Part shown: piece after piece, positions 26,610 to 36,538 of the stretch
Position numbering within the stretch: position 1 is the first letter of the stretch
How the letters are laid out: each line of letters begins with the position of its first letter
Assembly: GCA_947085425.1 (NCBI GenBank)
Contig: CAMTWK010000021.1
Span: 124,001 to 188,000 of the forward strand
Length of the DNA stretch: 64,000 bases
Direction: 5' to 3'
Source: UKL13-2 sp947085425
Lineage (GTDB): Bacteria > Pseudomonadota > Gammaproteobacteria > Burkholderiales > Usitatibacteraceae
Program-made: the position numbers and the translations under genes
The notes under the pieces: generated by a model
What the model saw: only the letters and a program-made list of their open reading frames with translations
Told to the model about the DNA's origin: nothing
The model's database searches: none

Positions 26610-29600
26610 TTAAATCAGTCCGCGCAATTCACGCAACAATACCGACAACATCGCCAAATCGGTTTCTCTGGCAGCTTGTAAATCGGTCATGATTTCGCGC
26701 ATGCGGGCGAGGTCCTTGGCGTGGTGTTTTTCCCACGCTTCGATCGCGGCCGCACCGGTAGTTGCTGCAGGCGATAACTTCAGCACGCTTTCGGTCAACT
26801 GCCGTTTGAGATTGGCCACATCATCGCGCATGGCGGCACGCGCCATGGCTTGCCAGTGGGTATCGGTTGGTAATGCGGTGACCTGGGTATTGAGCCAGCG
26901 TAACGATAAATTGCCGGTCAGCGAAAAATAAACCGAGGCGGAAATGGCGGCGGAACGCGCCATCAGTGTCGATGCTTCGACAATATCAAGCGCGGCATAA
27001 ATGGCGTCGGTGCGGGCGACCTCGCCGGCAATATTGGACGGCACACCTTTGCCGACCAGACGGGCTTCATGCGCTTCCAGAGCCTGCCGGTCTTCGGCCG
27101 ACAACAGTTTGAGCAATTCGCCTTCTACCGTCGCCACCCCTTCGGCAAAAAATTTCAGCACGTCGGCAAACGCCATTTGTTCGGAGCGGCGGCGCAGAAA
27201 CCACAGGGTTGCGCGCAACACCAAACGGCCGACTTCAATCAACATCTCGTTTTGAATGGCGGTCGGCACCTTGTTGTCGAGTGAGTCGATTTCCTGCCAT
27301 GTTTGGCTGATGCCAAAAATTTCCCGCGTCAATAAAAAGCTGCGCACCACTTCCGGTGCGGTGGCACCGGTTTCTTCCCGCATACGGCTGATAAACACAC
27401 TGCCGGTACGGTTGATGGTGCCGTTGGCGATTTCAGTGGCAATGATTTCCCGTTTGAGCGGGTGATTAATCATCACGTCTTTAAAACGGGCCTGCAGCGG
27501 GGTTGGGAAATAAGTCACCAATGCCTTGGCAACATACGGGTCGTCGATCAAGTCCGTCAACAGCAACTCGTCGTACAACTCCATCTTGCTGTAGGCCAAT
27601 AACACGGCACGCTCCGGTGCGGTCAGGCCGGTCTTTTTTTCGCGGCGTACGTTGATCTCATCTTCATCCGGCAAAAATTCCACGGCACGTTTAAGGCGGC
27701 CGGCTTTCTCCAGATGGCGCATATAATGCGCCTGGGCATCAAGCAACTTATCGGCGCGTACACCGGAGACCGACAACGATTGCGTTTGAAAATAATTATC
27801 CTTCAGCACCAACAACCCGACTTCATCGGTCATGCTCGCCAATAGGGGTTCACGATCTTCGGCGGTCAACAGACCGGCATCGAGTGCCGCGCCCAACAAA
27901 ATTTTGATATTGACTTCATGGTCCGAACAATCGACGCCGGCAGAGTTGTCGATGGCATCGGTACAAATACGCACCCCCGCCATGGCGGCTTCGACACGCG
28001 CCAGTTGTGTTGCGCCGAGGTTGCCGCCTTCGGCCACCACTTTGCAGCGTAGTTCGTCGCCGTTAATACGAATGGCGTCGTTGGCTTTGTCACCAACTTC
28101 CAAATTGGATTGATGGCTGGCCTTGAGGTAGGTGCCGATGCCACCGTTGTAGAACAGATCAACCGGCGCCTTCAAGATGGCGCGCATTAATTCCACCGGC
28201 GTCAGAGTTGCGATCTCACCGTCAATTCCCAACACGGTTTTGACCTCGCTGGTCAGTGCGATATTTTTTGCACCGCGTGGAAAGACGCCACCCCCCTTGG
28301 AGAGCAGGGCTTTGTCGTAGTCATCCCATGACGAGCGTGGCAACGCAAACAGGCGTGCGCGTTCGGCAAAACTCTTGGCCGGATCCGGTGATGGGTCGAG
28401 GAAAATATGGCGGTGGTCAAACGCGGCGACCAGGCAAATATGCTTGGATAACAACATGCCGTTGCCAAACACGTCGCCTGACATATCACCCACACCCACG
28501 ACGGTAAAGTCGGTGGTTTGGGTGTCGACATCAAATTCGCGGAAATGGCGCTTGACACTTTCCCATGCGCCCCGGGCGGTGATGCCCATTTTTTTATGGT
28601 CGTATCCAGCCGAGCCACCGGAGGCAAAGGCATCACCGAGCCAATGCCCGTATTCGGCAGAAATTCCATTGGCATAATCGGAAAATGTTGCCGTGCCTTT
28701 GTCGGCGGCGACCACCAGATACGGGTCGTCGCCATCATGACGCACCACGTATTTGGGCGGAACAATTTTGCCCTTGACCAGATTGTCGGTCAGGTCGAGC
28801 AAGCCGCGCAGGAAGTTTTTGTAACAGGCAATGCCTTCTTTCATAAAGGCTTCACGATCACCCGGCGTCGGAGCCATTTTTAATACAAAGCCGCCTTTCG
28901 AGCCGACCGGCACAATCACCGCATTTTTTACCTGTTGCGCCTTGACCAGTCCGAGTACTTCGGTGCGGAAATCTTCCGGTCGATCCGACCAACGTAAACC
29001 GCCTCGGGCAACTTTGCCAAAGCGCATATGAATGCCTTCAACCCGCGGGCTGTAAACAAATATTTCGTAGAGCGGTTTGGGTTCGGGCAGTTCGGGAATT
29101 TTTGCCGATGCAATTTTGATCGACAAGTACTCCTTGCGCTGGTAAAAATTGGTGCGCAACGTGGCTTGCATCGCCGCCAGGAATCGCCGCAATATACGAT
29201 CATCGTCGGCATTGGCGATGTTTTCCAATTGGGCGGTAATGGAGGCGACCAGTTCGCTGGTTGAGGCTTCGCGTTTCGACCCGGCGGCCGGATCAAAGCG
29301 GCAATGAAATAGTTTCACCAAATCACGCGAAACGGCGGCGTGATCGGCAAGCGTTTGTTCGACATAGGTCTGGCTGAAGGTGAAACCGGTTTGTTTTAAG
29401 TACTTGGCATACATGCGCAATATCAATACTTCATCGGCCGCCAGTCCGGCGGACAACGTGAGGCGGTTAAAGCCGTCGTTTTCGATTGATCTTGACCATG
29501 ACTGAATAAAGGTTTGTTCAAACTTTGTTTTGATCGAGTCAAAATTGAGTCCGCTGACGCGGTGAATCAGGCCGTATTCGTGAATATGAATCGGCGGGGC

Positions 29601-31418
29601 ATTGTGGCGTTCAATTTTGTAGGCGCGTTCACTGATGACTTTGGCGCCCATGTTTTCCAGCATCGGCAGGGCATCCGACAAGGTCACCGGTGCGCCGAGG
29701 TGATAAACACGAACGCGAATTTTTTGGGCATCGGCTTCGTTGTCGTACAAACACACCGCCAACGGTTGTGCGTCACTCAGGCGCCGGCTGGCCGCAAAGT
29801 CGTCGATTGCCTGGGTGGGGCCGACATCTTCGCGATAGGCGGCTGGAAACGGCTGAACAAATTCGTGTCGTGCAGTATTGGCGGCGTCTTCGCCCATTTT
29901 TTCCATGACAGTGGCAAATACGCCTTCTTCCCAGCGGCGGGTGAGGGCAATGATTTGCTCTTCGAGTTTTTTGCGATCAACCATTGGGTCGGCGCTCGGA
30001 TGAGTCCGCACCAGCATGTGTATGCGTGCCAGCACCGATTCGGTCAGTTGCACGGTAAAGTCGGTGGAGGTTCCATTTAAGGACTGTTTCAGAAGGTCCT
30101 GTAACTTGACACGAACTTCGGTATTAAAGTTTTCGCGCGGCAAATAAATCAGGCAGGAATAAAACCGTGCATAAACGTCGCGACGAATAAACAGCCGTGT
30201 CCGCGCCCGTTCACCCAAATGCAAAATGCCCAGCGCGATTTCGAATAAGTCATCTTCAACAATCTGAAAAAGTTCGTCACGCGGGTATCCATCCAAAATG
30301 GTCCGCAGGTTTTTACCGGCGTGGCTGGCGGGTGGGAAGCCGGCGCGTTGCATGACATTGAGGACCTTGCGACGCAACAGCGGAATTTCAACTGGTTCGC
30401 AGTGGTAGCTGCTCGAGGTATACAGGCCGATAAAGCGTCGCTCGCCAATCACCTGGCCGTTGGCGTCAAATTTTTTGATGCCAACATAGTCCAGATAGCC
30501 GGGACGATGCACAGTTGCGCGTGAGTTGGCCTTGGTCAGTACCAACAGGCGCGGTTCGCGGGCGAGTTTGCGCAGGTTTTCCGGCAGTTCGTTAAAGCTA
30601 GCCGAGACACTGGCCTTGTTTTTATCGCGAAGTACCCCCAGACCGGAGCCGGGAACAATTTTTAAAACGTCCTTGCCGTCGATAACTGCCAATTCATATT
30701 CGCGAAAACCCAAAAAGGTGAAGTGGTTGTCGCCAACCCAGGTCAAAAAGTCGCGCGCCTCGGTGACCCGTTCTGCGGGCACCGCTTTGTCGGCGTTGCG
30801 CATATCTGCCAATACAGCGGGCATCTGTGCTTTCATGGCAGGCCAATCTTCCACCGCGGCACGCACATCTCCCAGAACCGACAACAGCCCTTCCTGCAGG
30901 TCCTTGATTTTATTCGCGTCGGTCAGGCGCTCTACCTCGAAGTGAATCCACGACTCGAGTTTATTGCCGGGGGTCGGCAGCTTGATGTCGGTGAGGATGC
31001 CTTTTTTGTCACGGGTCACCTCATACAACGGATGGGCGATTTGTTTGATGGCTATGCCGAGCCGGTTGATTTCCATTGCAATCGAATCGACCAAAAACGG
31101 CATGTCGTCGTTTATGAATTCAATCACCGTGGCATTGGCGTGCCAGCCGTGTTCGGCCAGGGTGGGGGTGAAAATTTGTATTTTTGGTGCGCCGGTCTTG
31201 AATTCGTGAGCAAACGCCAGATGATTGAGAATGACCGCGCCCCACGATTGGGCGTCTCGATGCAAAAAATCGTCGTCGTCGATGCCGGAAATGTATTTGC
31301 CGAGGGCAATTTGCGCAAAATCGCGCACATTGCCGCTGGCCTTACTTGTTATGTATTGTTCGATTTGGGTGATGGCAGCAGCGGTGGCGTCTTTAAGGGC
31401 TTCGCGGGTGACTGACAT
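26610..31418 (-). CDS. gdhB: NAD-specific glutamate dehydrogenase, large 180-kDa type
   Basis: 1602 residues, matching the full length of the GDH-180 family. The N-terminal ACT-like regulatory region (residues about 30-650) includes FINDDMPFLVDSIAMEI and GDNHFTFLGFREYEL. The catalytic core (about 750-1200) has GLRWSDRPEDFRTEVLGLVKAQ, the substrate-site Lys of PVGSKGGFV and the NAD-domain pieces GGIGTYLKASHQS and VVAEGGNLGATQLARVE. The long C-terminal helical part follows. It oxidatively deaminates glutamate to 2-oxoglutarate. A single gene with about 220 bases behind it before dsbB and about 310 in front. Confidence 0.96.
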   Translation of the reverse strand: MSVTREALKDATAAAITQIEQYITSKASGNVRDFAQIALGKYISGIDDDDFLHRDAQSWGAVILNHLAFAHEFKTGAPKIQIFTPTLAEHGWHANATVIEFINDDMPFLVDSIAMEINRLGIAIKQIAHPLYEVTRDKKGILTDIKLPTPGNKLESWIHFEVERLTDANKIKDLQEGLLSVLGDVRAAVEDWPAMKAQMPAVLADMRNADKAVPAERVTEARDFLTWVGDNHFTFLGFREYELAVIDGKDVLKIVPGSGLGVLRDKNKASVSASFNELPENLRKLAREPRLLVLTKANSRATVHRPGYLDYVGIKKFDANGQVIGERRFIGLYTSSSYHCEPVEIPLLRRKVLNVMQRAGFPPASHAGKNLRTILDGYPRDELFQIVEDDLFEIALGILHLGERARTRLFIRRDVYARFYSCLIYLPRENFNTEVRVKLQDLLKQSLNGTSTDFTVQLTESVLARIHMLVRTHPSADPMVDRKKLEEQIIALTRRWEEGVFATVMEKMGEDAANTARHEFVQPFPAAYREDVGPTQAIDDFAASRRLSDAQPLAVCLYDNEADAQKIRVRVYHLGAPVTLSDALPMLENMGAKVISERAYKIERHNAPPIHIHEYGLIHRVSGLNFDSIKTKFEQTFIQSWSRSIENDGFNRLTLSAGLAADEVLILRMYAKYLKQTGFTFSQTYVEQTLADHAAVSRDLVKLFHCRFDPAAGSKREASTSELVASITAQLENIANADDDRILRRFLAAMQATLRTNFYQRKEYLSIKIASAKIPELPEPKPLYEIFVYSPRVEGIHMRFGKVARGGLRWSDRPEDFRTEVLGLVKAQQVKNAVIVPVGSKGGFVLKMAPTPGDREAFMKEGIACYKNFLRGLLDLTDNLVKGKIVPPKYVVRHDGDDPYLVVAADKGTATFSDYANGISAEYGHWLGDAFASGGSAGYDHKKMGITARGAWESVKRHFREFDVDTQTTDFTVVGVGDMSGDVFGNGMLLSKHICLVAAFDHRHIFLDPSPDPAKSFAERARLFALPRSSWDDYDKALLSKGGGVFPRGAKNIALTSEVKTVLGIDGEIATLTPVELMRAILKAPVDLFYNGGIGTYLKASHQSNLEVGDKANDAIRINGDELRCKVVAEGGNLGATQLARVEAAMAGVRICTDAIDNSAGVDCSDHEVNIKILLGAALDAGLLTAEDREPLLASMTDEVGLLVLKDNYFQTQSLSVSGVRADKLLDAQAHYMRHLEKAGRLKRAVEFLPDEDEINVRREKKTGLTAPERAVLLAYSKMELYDELLLTDLIDDPYVAKALVTYFPTPLQARFKDVMINHPLKREIIATEIANGTINRTGSVFISRMREETGATAPEVVRSFLLTREIFGISQTWQEIDSLDNKVPTAIQNEMLIEVGRLVLRATLWFLRRRSEQMAFADVLKFFAEGVATVEGELLKLLSAEDRQALEAHEARLVGKGVPSNIAGEVARTDAIYAALDIVEASTLMARSAAISASVYFSLTGNLSLRWLNTQVTALPTDTHWQAMARAAMRDDVANLKRQLTESVLKLSPAATTGAAAIEAWEKHHAKDLARMREIMTDLQAARETDLAMLSVLLRELRGLI

Positions 31419-31731
31419 GGCGCGTTCTCAACTTTCCGGACTGGTCATATGGATGCATCATTATAGTGCGATGCGTCCGGATGCTGAGCGCAAATGAATT
31501 TGATCAACGCATTAATCCGGCTGTAATGGCGCTGCAACCCGCGGTCGTTGATATTGCGCTGCATCACTTTCGCGGCGTTGATTTATGGTCAATAATAGGC
31601 CGGTTCCGATGTCATGCCCCTCGGTGGTGTGTTGCGTGTGGTGCAGGGTGGCGTGTCCACGCGAATGCCGACGATGCGAATCAAATTAAGCATTTTTTTG
31701 CTGGATCAACTGATTTAATTGGGCCACATGC
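31419..31731. other. Intergenic region between gdhB and the Liv operon
   Basis: 313 bases with no gene I can support. It must hold the divergent promoters for gdhB and the ABC-transporter operon. A plausible plus-strand sigma-70 pair is TTGATC (31500-31505) and TGTAAT (31522-31527) with a 16-base spacer, about 200 bases before the livG start; this is only a weak match. Confidence 0.35.
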
Positions 31732-32502
31732 ATGTATCGCGGCGATTTCATTCTTGAAACAAAAAACCTCAGCAAAGACTTTCGAGGCTTTACGGCTGTC
31801 GATCAGGTCAATCTCCAGGTCAAACGCGGCAGTATCCATGCTTTGATCGGCCCCAACGGTGCTGGTAAAACCACCGTCTTTAATTTGTTGACCAAGTTCC
31901 TGCCGCCATCCGCTGGCAGCATTCATTACAACGGCGTCGATATCACACACGCCAGGCCCGCCCAAACCGCCCGTCGCGGCATGGTGCGTTCGTTTCAAAT
32001 TTCGGCGGTGTTTCCACATCTGAGCGTTCGAGAAAACGTGCGGGTGGCGTTGCAGAGAAAACTCGGCACCAGTTTTCATTTTTGGAAGTCTGAACGGACC
32101 TTGGATCATTTAAATTGCCGCGCACAGGAATTACTCGAGCAGGTCGATCTGGGCGAATTTGCCGATTTGCAAACGGTCGAGCTGCCGTACGGTCGTAAAC
32201 GCGCCTTGGAAATTGCCACCACCCTCGCGCTCGATCCGGAATTGATGTTGCTCGATGAGCCGACCCAGGGGATGGGCCATGAAGACGTCGGACGGGTGGT
32301 CGAATTGATTCGCAAGGTGTCGGCCAAACGCACCATATTGATGGTCGAGCACAATATGAGTGTGGTGGCCAACCTGTCTGACACGATTACGGTGCTGGCA
32401 CGCGGGGCGGTACTGGCGGAGGGCAGCTACGATCAGGTTTCAAAAGACCCCGCGGTACTGGCAGCCTATGTCGGCAGCACTGAGATGGAAGAAACGGCAT
32501 GA
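31732..32502 (+). CDS. livG: Branched-chain amino acid-type ABC transporter ATP-binding protein (LivG-like)
   Basis: 256 residues. Walker A GPNGAGKTT near residue 42, the LivG-type degenerate signature LPYGRKRALEIATTLALDP in place of LSGGQ, Walker B LMLLDEPTQG and switch His in MVEHNMSVV. The C-terminal extension AEGSYDQVSKDPAVLAAYVG is typical of LivG. It opens a five-gene operon in which ATPases come first, then the binding protein, then permeases. The stop overlaps the next ATG by 4 bases. The substrate could be branched-chain amino acids, amides or other acyl compounds; the gene name follows family only. Confidence 0.9.
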   Translation: MYRGDFILETKNLSKDFRGFTAVDQVNLQVKRGSIHALIGPNGAGKTTVFNLLTKFLPPSAGSIHYNGVDITHARPAQTARRGMVRSFQISAVFPHLSVRENVRVALQRKLGTSFHFWKSERTLDHLNCRAQELLEQVDLGEFADLQTVELPYGRKRALEIATTLALDPELMLLDEPTQGMGHEDVGRVVELIRKVSAKRTILMVEHNMSVVANLSDTITVLARGAVLAEGSYDQVSKDPAVLAAYVGSTEMEETA

Positions 32503-33233
32503 GCGCCACACACTTGGTTCAGCCGGATGCCGCACCGTCCGCTTTGGTGGTCGAAAATTTGCATGCCTATTATGGTGAGTCGCACATCCTGCACGGCGTG
32601 TCATTGGATGTGAAGCATGGTGAGTTGGTGACCTTGTTGGGTCGCAATGGTGCCGGCCGCACCACCACACTCAAGGCGATTCTCGGGCTGACGGGCAAAC
32701 GCACCGGCAGCGTAAGAGTCAACGGAATCGAAACCATTCAGTTTCCATCCCACCGCATCGCCCGGCTCGGCATCGGTTATTGCCCGGAAGAGCGCGGCAT
32801 TTTTGCCAGTTTATCGTGTGAAGAAAATTTGATGTTATTGCCAAAAGTGGGCAAGGGTGGCATGGCGGTCGAGGAAATTTACGCCATGTTTCCCAACCTT
32901 TTGGAGCGTCGTTCCAGCCCGGGTACACGCTTGTCTGGCGGCGAACAACAAATGCTGGCAATGGCGCGGGTGTTGCGTACCGGCGCGGATATTTTGTTGC
33001 TCGACGAAATCACCGAAGGTTTGGCACCGGTGATTGTGCAGGCGCTTGGTCGGGTGATTCGCCAGCTTAAGGCGAAGGGTTTCACCATCATTATGGTCGA
33101 GCAGAATTTTCGATTTGCCGCGCCGCTGGCAGATCGGCACTATGTGATGGAGCATGGTGCAATTGCGGCAGTGGTTGAAAAACACGAATTATCCGCAAAA
33201 ACGGAAATGTTGCATGAATACCTGGGTGTGTAA
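32499..33233 (+). CDS. livF: Branched-chain amino acid-type ABC transporter ATP-binding protein (LivF-like)
   Basis: 244 residues. The Walker A reads GRNGAGRTT, with Arg instead of the normally invariant Lys; the rest is standard: Q-loop area GYCPEERGIFASLS, signature LSGGEQQMLAMARVL, Walker B ILLLDEITEGL and H-loop MVEQNFRFA (Gln, as usual in LivF). A Lys to Arg change occurs in some LivF proteins to my memory, so activity may be retained in the heterodimer with LivG. Gene overlaps livG by 4 bases and is followed 28 bases later by the binding-protein gene. Confidence 0.9.
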   Translation: MSATHLVQPDAAPSALVVENLHAYYGESHILHGVSLDVKHGELVTLLGRNGAGRTTTLKAILGLTGKRTGSVRVNGIETIQFPSHRIARLGIGYCPEERGIFASLSCEENLMLLPKVGKGGMAVEEIYAMFPNLLERRSSPGTRLSGGEQQMLAMARVLRTGADILLLDEITEGLAPVIVQALGRVIRQLKAKGFTIIMVEQNFRFAAPLADRHYVMEHGAIAAVVEKHELSAKTEMLHEYLGV

Positions 33234-33261
33234 TTCCGAATTAATTTACGAGGAGAGCCAA

Positions 33262-34497
33262 ATGAATAAAAGTCTCACAAAACGAAAACTGATGGCCGTA
33301 TTGATTGCCTGTGCAGTCGGCTTTGGCAGCAACACTTGGGCGCAACAGGGCAAACTGACCAAAGACGGATTAAAGATTGGCGTGTTGTCGGATATGTCCG
33401 GCGTGTACGCCGACTACGGTGGCCCGGGTGCGGTGGCTGCAGCAAAAATGGCGATTGATGACTTCGGCGGCAAAATGTTTGGCAAGCCGATTGAGTTGGT
33501 CAGTGCCGATCATCAAAACAAACCTGACATCGCCAAAAACGTCACCTTGCAATGGTTTGACCGCGATGGGGTGATGGCGACGTTTGAAAACCTGAATTCC
33601 GGCGTGGCGTTGGCGGTCACGGCGCTCGGCAAAGAAAAAGATCGTTTGACGGTGGTCACCGGTGCCGCCTCGGCGCGTTTGACCAATGATGCCTGTCAGC
33701 CAACTTCGATTCATTACCTGATGGATACCATCGCCCTGGGCAATGTGGTCGGTAAAGCCATTGTTAAAAACGGCGGCGATTCGTGGTTTTTCCTGACGGC
33801 CGATTATGCATTTGGACACTCACTGGAAAAAGATACCGGTGACGTCGTCAAGGCGGCCGGCGGCAAGGTGGTGGGCGCGGTCCGCCATCCACTCAATGCC
33901 GGTGATTTCTCGTCATTTTTACTGCAAGCACAATCGTCCAAGGCAAAAATTGTTGGTCTGGCCAATGCCGGTGGGGATACCGTCAACAGCATCAAGTCGG
34001 CTGCTGAATTTGGCATCACCAAAAACCAGAATCTGGCGGCATTGCTCATGTTGATCACCGACGTGCACGCGGTTGGTTTGAATACCGCGCAGGGTCTGTA
34101 TTTAACCGAAGCTTGGTACTGGGATACCAACGCCGAAACCCGTGCCTGGTCGAAGAAATTTGAAGACCGCATGAAGAAAAAGCCGAACTCCAATCATGCC
34201 AGTGTGTATTCTGCCGTCATGCATTATTTGAAAGCGGTACAAGCGGCCGGTACCGACGACACCACCGCGGTGGTGAAGAAAATGAAGGACACACCGGTGA
34301 ATGACATGTTCGCCAAAAACGGCATTATTCGCCCCGACGGGCGGCATGTGCACGATATGTATTTGTATCAAGTCAAAAAACCGTCCGAGTCAAAGGGTCC
34401 GTTTGATTATTACCATTTGAAGGGCACCGTCAGTGGCAATGATGCGTTCCAGTCGATGGAAAAATCGCAGTGCCCGGCGTTCATGAAAAAAGGTTGA
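33262..34497 (+). CDS. Periplasmic substrate-binding protein of the Liv-type ABC transporter
   Basis: 411 residues from the ATG at 33262, preceded by GAGGAGAG. Signal peptide (RKLMAVLIACAVGFGSNTWA). Type I periplasmic-binding fold (Peripla_BP_6): KIGVLSDMSGVYADYGGPGAVAAAKMAIDDFGG, LVSADHQNKPDIAKN, and WFFLTADYAFGHSLEKDT. Proteins of this subgroup often sit with transporters for branched-chain amino acids or for aromatic or amide compounds; the ligand is not readable. It sits between ATPase and permease genes, and a hairpin just downstream probably lowers expression of the permeases relative to this protein. Confidence 0.9.
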   Translation: MNKSLTKRKLMAVLIACAVGFGSNTWAQQGKLTKDGLKIGVLSDMSGVYADYGGPGAVAAAKMAIDDFGGKMFGKPIELVSADHQNKPDIAKNVTLQWFDRDGVMATFENLNSGVALAVTALGKEKDRLTVVTGAASARLTNDACQPTSIHYLMDTIALGNVVGKAIVKNGGDSWFFLTADYAFGHSLEKDTGDVVKAAGGKVVGAVRHPLNAGDFSSFLLQAQSSKAKIVGLANAGGDTVNSIKSAAEFGITKNQNLAALLMLITDVHAVGLNTAQGLYLTEAWYWDTNAETRAWSKKFEDRMKKKPNSNHASVYSAVMHYLKAVQAAGTDDTTAVVKKMKDTPVNDMFAKNGIIRPDGRHVHDMYLYQVKKPSESKGPFDYYHLKGTVSGNDAFQSMEKSQCPAFMKKG

Positions 34498-34532
34498 TTG
34501 CCAATTGATTGTTGTTGAATCGTGTTGATCAT

Positions 34533-34572
34533 CCCCGTCCGCTCCCTGTTCATGTGGGGTTGGCGGGGTTTT
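34533..34572 (+). terminator. Hairpin between the binding protein and permease genes (partial terminator)
   Basis: CCCCGTC (34533-34539) pairs with GGCGGGG (34562-34568), including one G-U pair, followed by TTTT. It lies 35 bases after the binding-protein stop and 24 before livH, as expected for a read-through terminator that keeps the binding protein in excess. Confidence 0.55.
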
Positions 34573-34595
34573 AAAATCTTTTGCTCAAAAAATAA

Positions 34596-35483
34596 ATGAC
34601 CGAAATATTCGGCGTACCCACCCAGGCATTGATGGGCCAACTGACTATTGGATTGGTCAACGGTTCGTTTTACGCGTTGCTGTCACTTGGCTTGGCGGTG
34701 ATTTTTGGCATGCTCAACGTTGTCAATTTTGCCCATGGCGCGCTGTACATGATGGGCGCGTTTGTGTCGTGGATGCTGCTGAAATATTTGGGAATCAGTT
34801 ATTGGTTTGCGTTGATACTGGCGCCGCTGATTGTTGGTGTGGTCGGCATCATCATCGAAAAGACCATGTTGCGTTGGTTGTATCAACTCGACCATTTGTA
34901 TGGACTGTTGCTGACCTTTGGCATTGCCTTGATCATTGAAGGTGCGTTTCGCGAGGCCTATGGCATCTCTGGTGAGCCCTATGAATTGCCGGGCGTATTC
35001 CGCGGCGGCTTTGATCTGGGCTTCATGTTTATGCCGAAGTACCGTGCCTGGGTGGTGCTCGTATCCCTTGTGGTCTGTCTGGGCACTTGGTACGTCATTG
35101 AAAAAACCAAATTGGGTTCGTATCTGCGTGCCGGCACCGAAAATCCGAAATTGGTGCAGGCGTTTGGCGTGAACGTGCCGTTGATGGTGACGCTGACTTA
35201 CGCCTTTGGTGCCGCATTGGCTGGTTTTGCCGGTGTGTTGGCCGCGCCGATTTATCAGGTGAACCCGGTGATGGGTTCAAACATCATCATCATCGTATTT
35301 GCGGTGGTGGTGATCGGTGGTATGGGCTCGATTTTGGGGTCGATTGTCACGGGACTGGGGCTGGGATTGATCGAGGGACTCACCAAGGTGTTTTATCCCG
35401 AGGCATCGTCGACAGTCGTGTTTGTCATTATGGTGATTGTGCTGCTGATTCGTCCGGCGGGATTATTCGGGCGGGAGCACTAG
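34596..35483 (+). CDS. livH: Branched-chain amino acid-type ABC transporter permease (LivH-like)
   Basis: 295 residues, about eight transmembrane helices. LivH-type motifs: NGSFYALLSLGLAVIFGMLNVVNFAHGALYMMGAF at the start and the EAA-like cytoplasmic loop LRAGTENPKLVQAFGVNV, then GALAGFAGVLAAPIYQVNP and VIGGMGSILGSIVTGLGLG. Two bases separate it from the second permease gene. Confidence 0.93.
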   Translation: MTEIFGVPTQALMGQLTIGLVNGSFYALLSLGLAVIFGMLNVVNFAHGALYMMGAFVSWMLLKYLGISYWFALILAPLIVGVVGIIIEKTMLRWLYQLDHLYGLLLTFGIALIIEGAFREAYGISGEPYELPGVFRGGFDLGFMFMPKYRAWVVLVSLVVCLGTWYVIEKTKLGSYLRAGTENPKLVQAFGVNVPLMVTLTYAFGAALAGFAGVLAAPIYQVNPVMGSNIIIIVFAVVVIGGMGSILGSIVTGLGLGLIEGLTKVFYPEASSTVVFVIMVIVLLIRPAGLFGREH

Positions 35484-35485
35484 TC

Positions 35486-36427
35486 ATGAAAAATGCAACC
35501 AAAATTCTTTACGTGATTTTGCTGATTGCGGCACTGGTCGCGCCGTTTGTGGGTTATCCGATTTTCCTGATGAAGTGCCTGTGTTTTGCGTTGTTTGCCT
35601 GCGCGTTTAATTTGTTGATTGGCTTCACCGGTTTGTTGTCGTTTGGTCACGCCATGTTTTTCGGCGGCGCGGCCTATGTATGCGGACACGCCGCCAAGGT
35701 GTGGGGGTTGACACCGGAGCTGTCTATTTTGTTGGGAACGTTATCGGCGGCGGCGCTGGGATATTGTGTCGGTTGGTTGGCGGTGCGCCGGCAGGGAATT
35801 TATTTTGCGATGATCACACTCGCGTTGTCACAAATGGTTTATTTTTTGTTTGTGCAAGCACCATTCACCTACGCAGAGGATGGCATTCAAAGCATTCCCC
35901 GCGGCAAGTTGTTTGGCTTATTCAGTCTGGCTGATGATCGCGCCATGTATTATTTTGTGCTGGCGATCTTTTTGTTGGGATTCGCGCTTATTCATCGCAC
36001 CATCCATTCGCCGTTTGGTCAGGTGCTCAAATCGATCCGCGAAAATGAGCCACGCGCATTGTCGTTGGGATATGACGTCAACAAATACAAATTGTTGGCA
36101 TTTGTCATTTCGTCTGGATTGGCGGGCATGGCCGGTGCCACCAAGTCGTTGTCGCTCGGATTAGCGTCGTTAACCGACGCCAGCTGGCAAATGTCGGGTG
36201 AGGTGGTGTTGATGACGCTGTTGGGTGGCATGGGCACCATACTCGGCCCGGTTGTGGGCGCCAGTGCGATCATCGCCATGCAAAACTATTTGTCCGGACT
36301 CGGCTCCTTGGTGACGGTGATCATGGGCGCGACCTTTGTTGTTTGTGTATTGGTGTTTCGCCGCGGCATTGTCGGCGAGATTGCGCATTGGGTGCAACGA
36401 CTGGAAAAAATGCGAAAGTCCAAGTAG
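35486..36427 (+). CDS. livM: Branched-chain amino acid-type ABC transporter permease (LivM-like)
   Basis: 313 residues, about nine helices. LivM-type motifs: LIGFTGLLSFGHAMFFGGAAYVCG, GWLAVRRQGIYFAMITLALSQM, the coupling loop VLKSIRENEPRALSLGYDVNKYKL and GGMGTILGPVVGASAI. It completes the transporter (two ATPases, two permeases, one binding protein). Confidence 0.93.
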   Translation: MKNATKILYVILLIAALVAPFVGYPIFLMKCLCFALFACAFNLLIGFTGLLSFGHAMFFGGAAYVCGHAAKVWGLTPELSILLGTLSAAALGYCVGWLAVRRQGIYFAMITLALSQMVYFLFVQAPFTYAEDGIQSIPRGKLFGLFSLADDRAMYYFVLAIFLLGFALIHRTIHSPFGQVLKSIRENEPRALSLGYDVNKYKLLAFVISSGLAGMAGATKSLSLGLASLTDASWQMSGEVVLMTLLGGMGTILGPVVGASAIIAMQNYLSGLGSLVTVIMGATFVVCVLVFRRGIVGEIAHWVQRLEKMRKSK

Positions 36428-36538
36428 GGCGGTCGTTTTCAGCACATTTAGGCTGTAAACGCTTGTCAATAAACGACTTTCAATGTCTGGTAATTGAGGC
36501 AGACACGCCGCACGGCTGAATAGCGGCCAATCCGGGGA

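Noticed and set aside
29514..30080. 188-codon plus-strand open frame inside gdhB
   Set aside because: It lies opposite a strongly conserved coding region and its protein has no domain features; it is an antisense shadow of a GC-biased gene.
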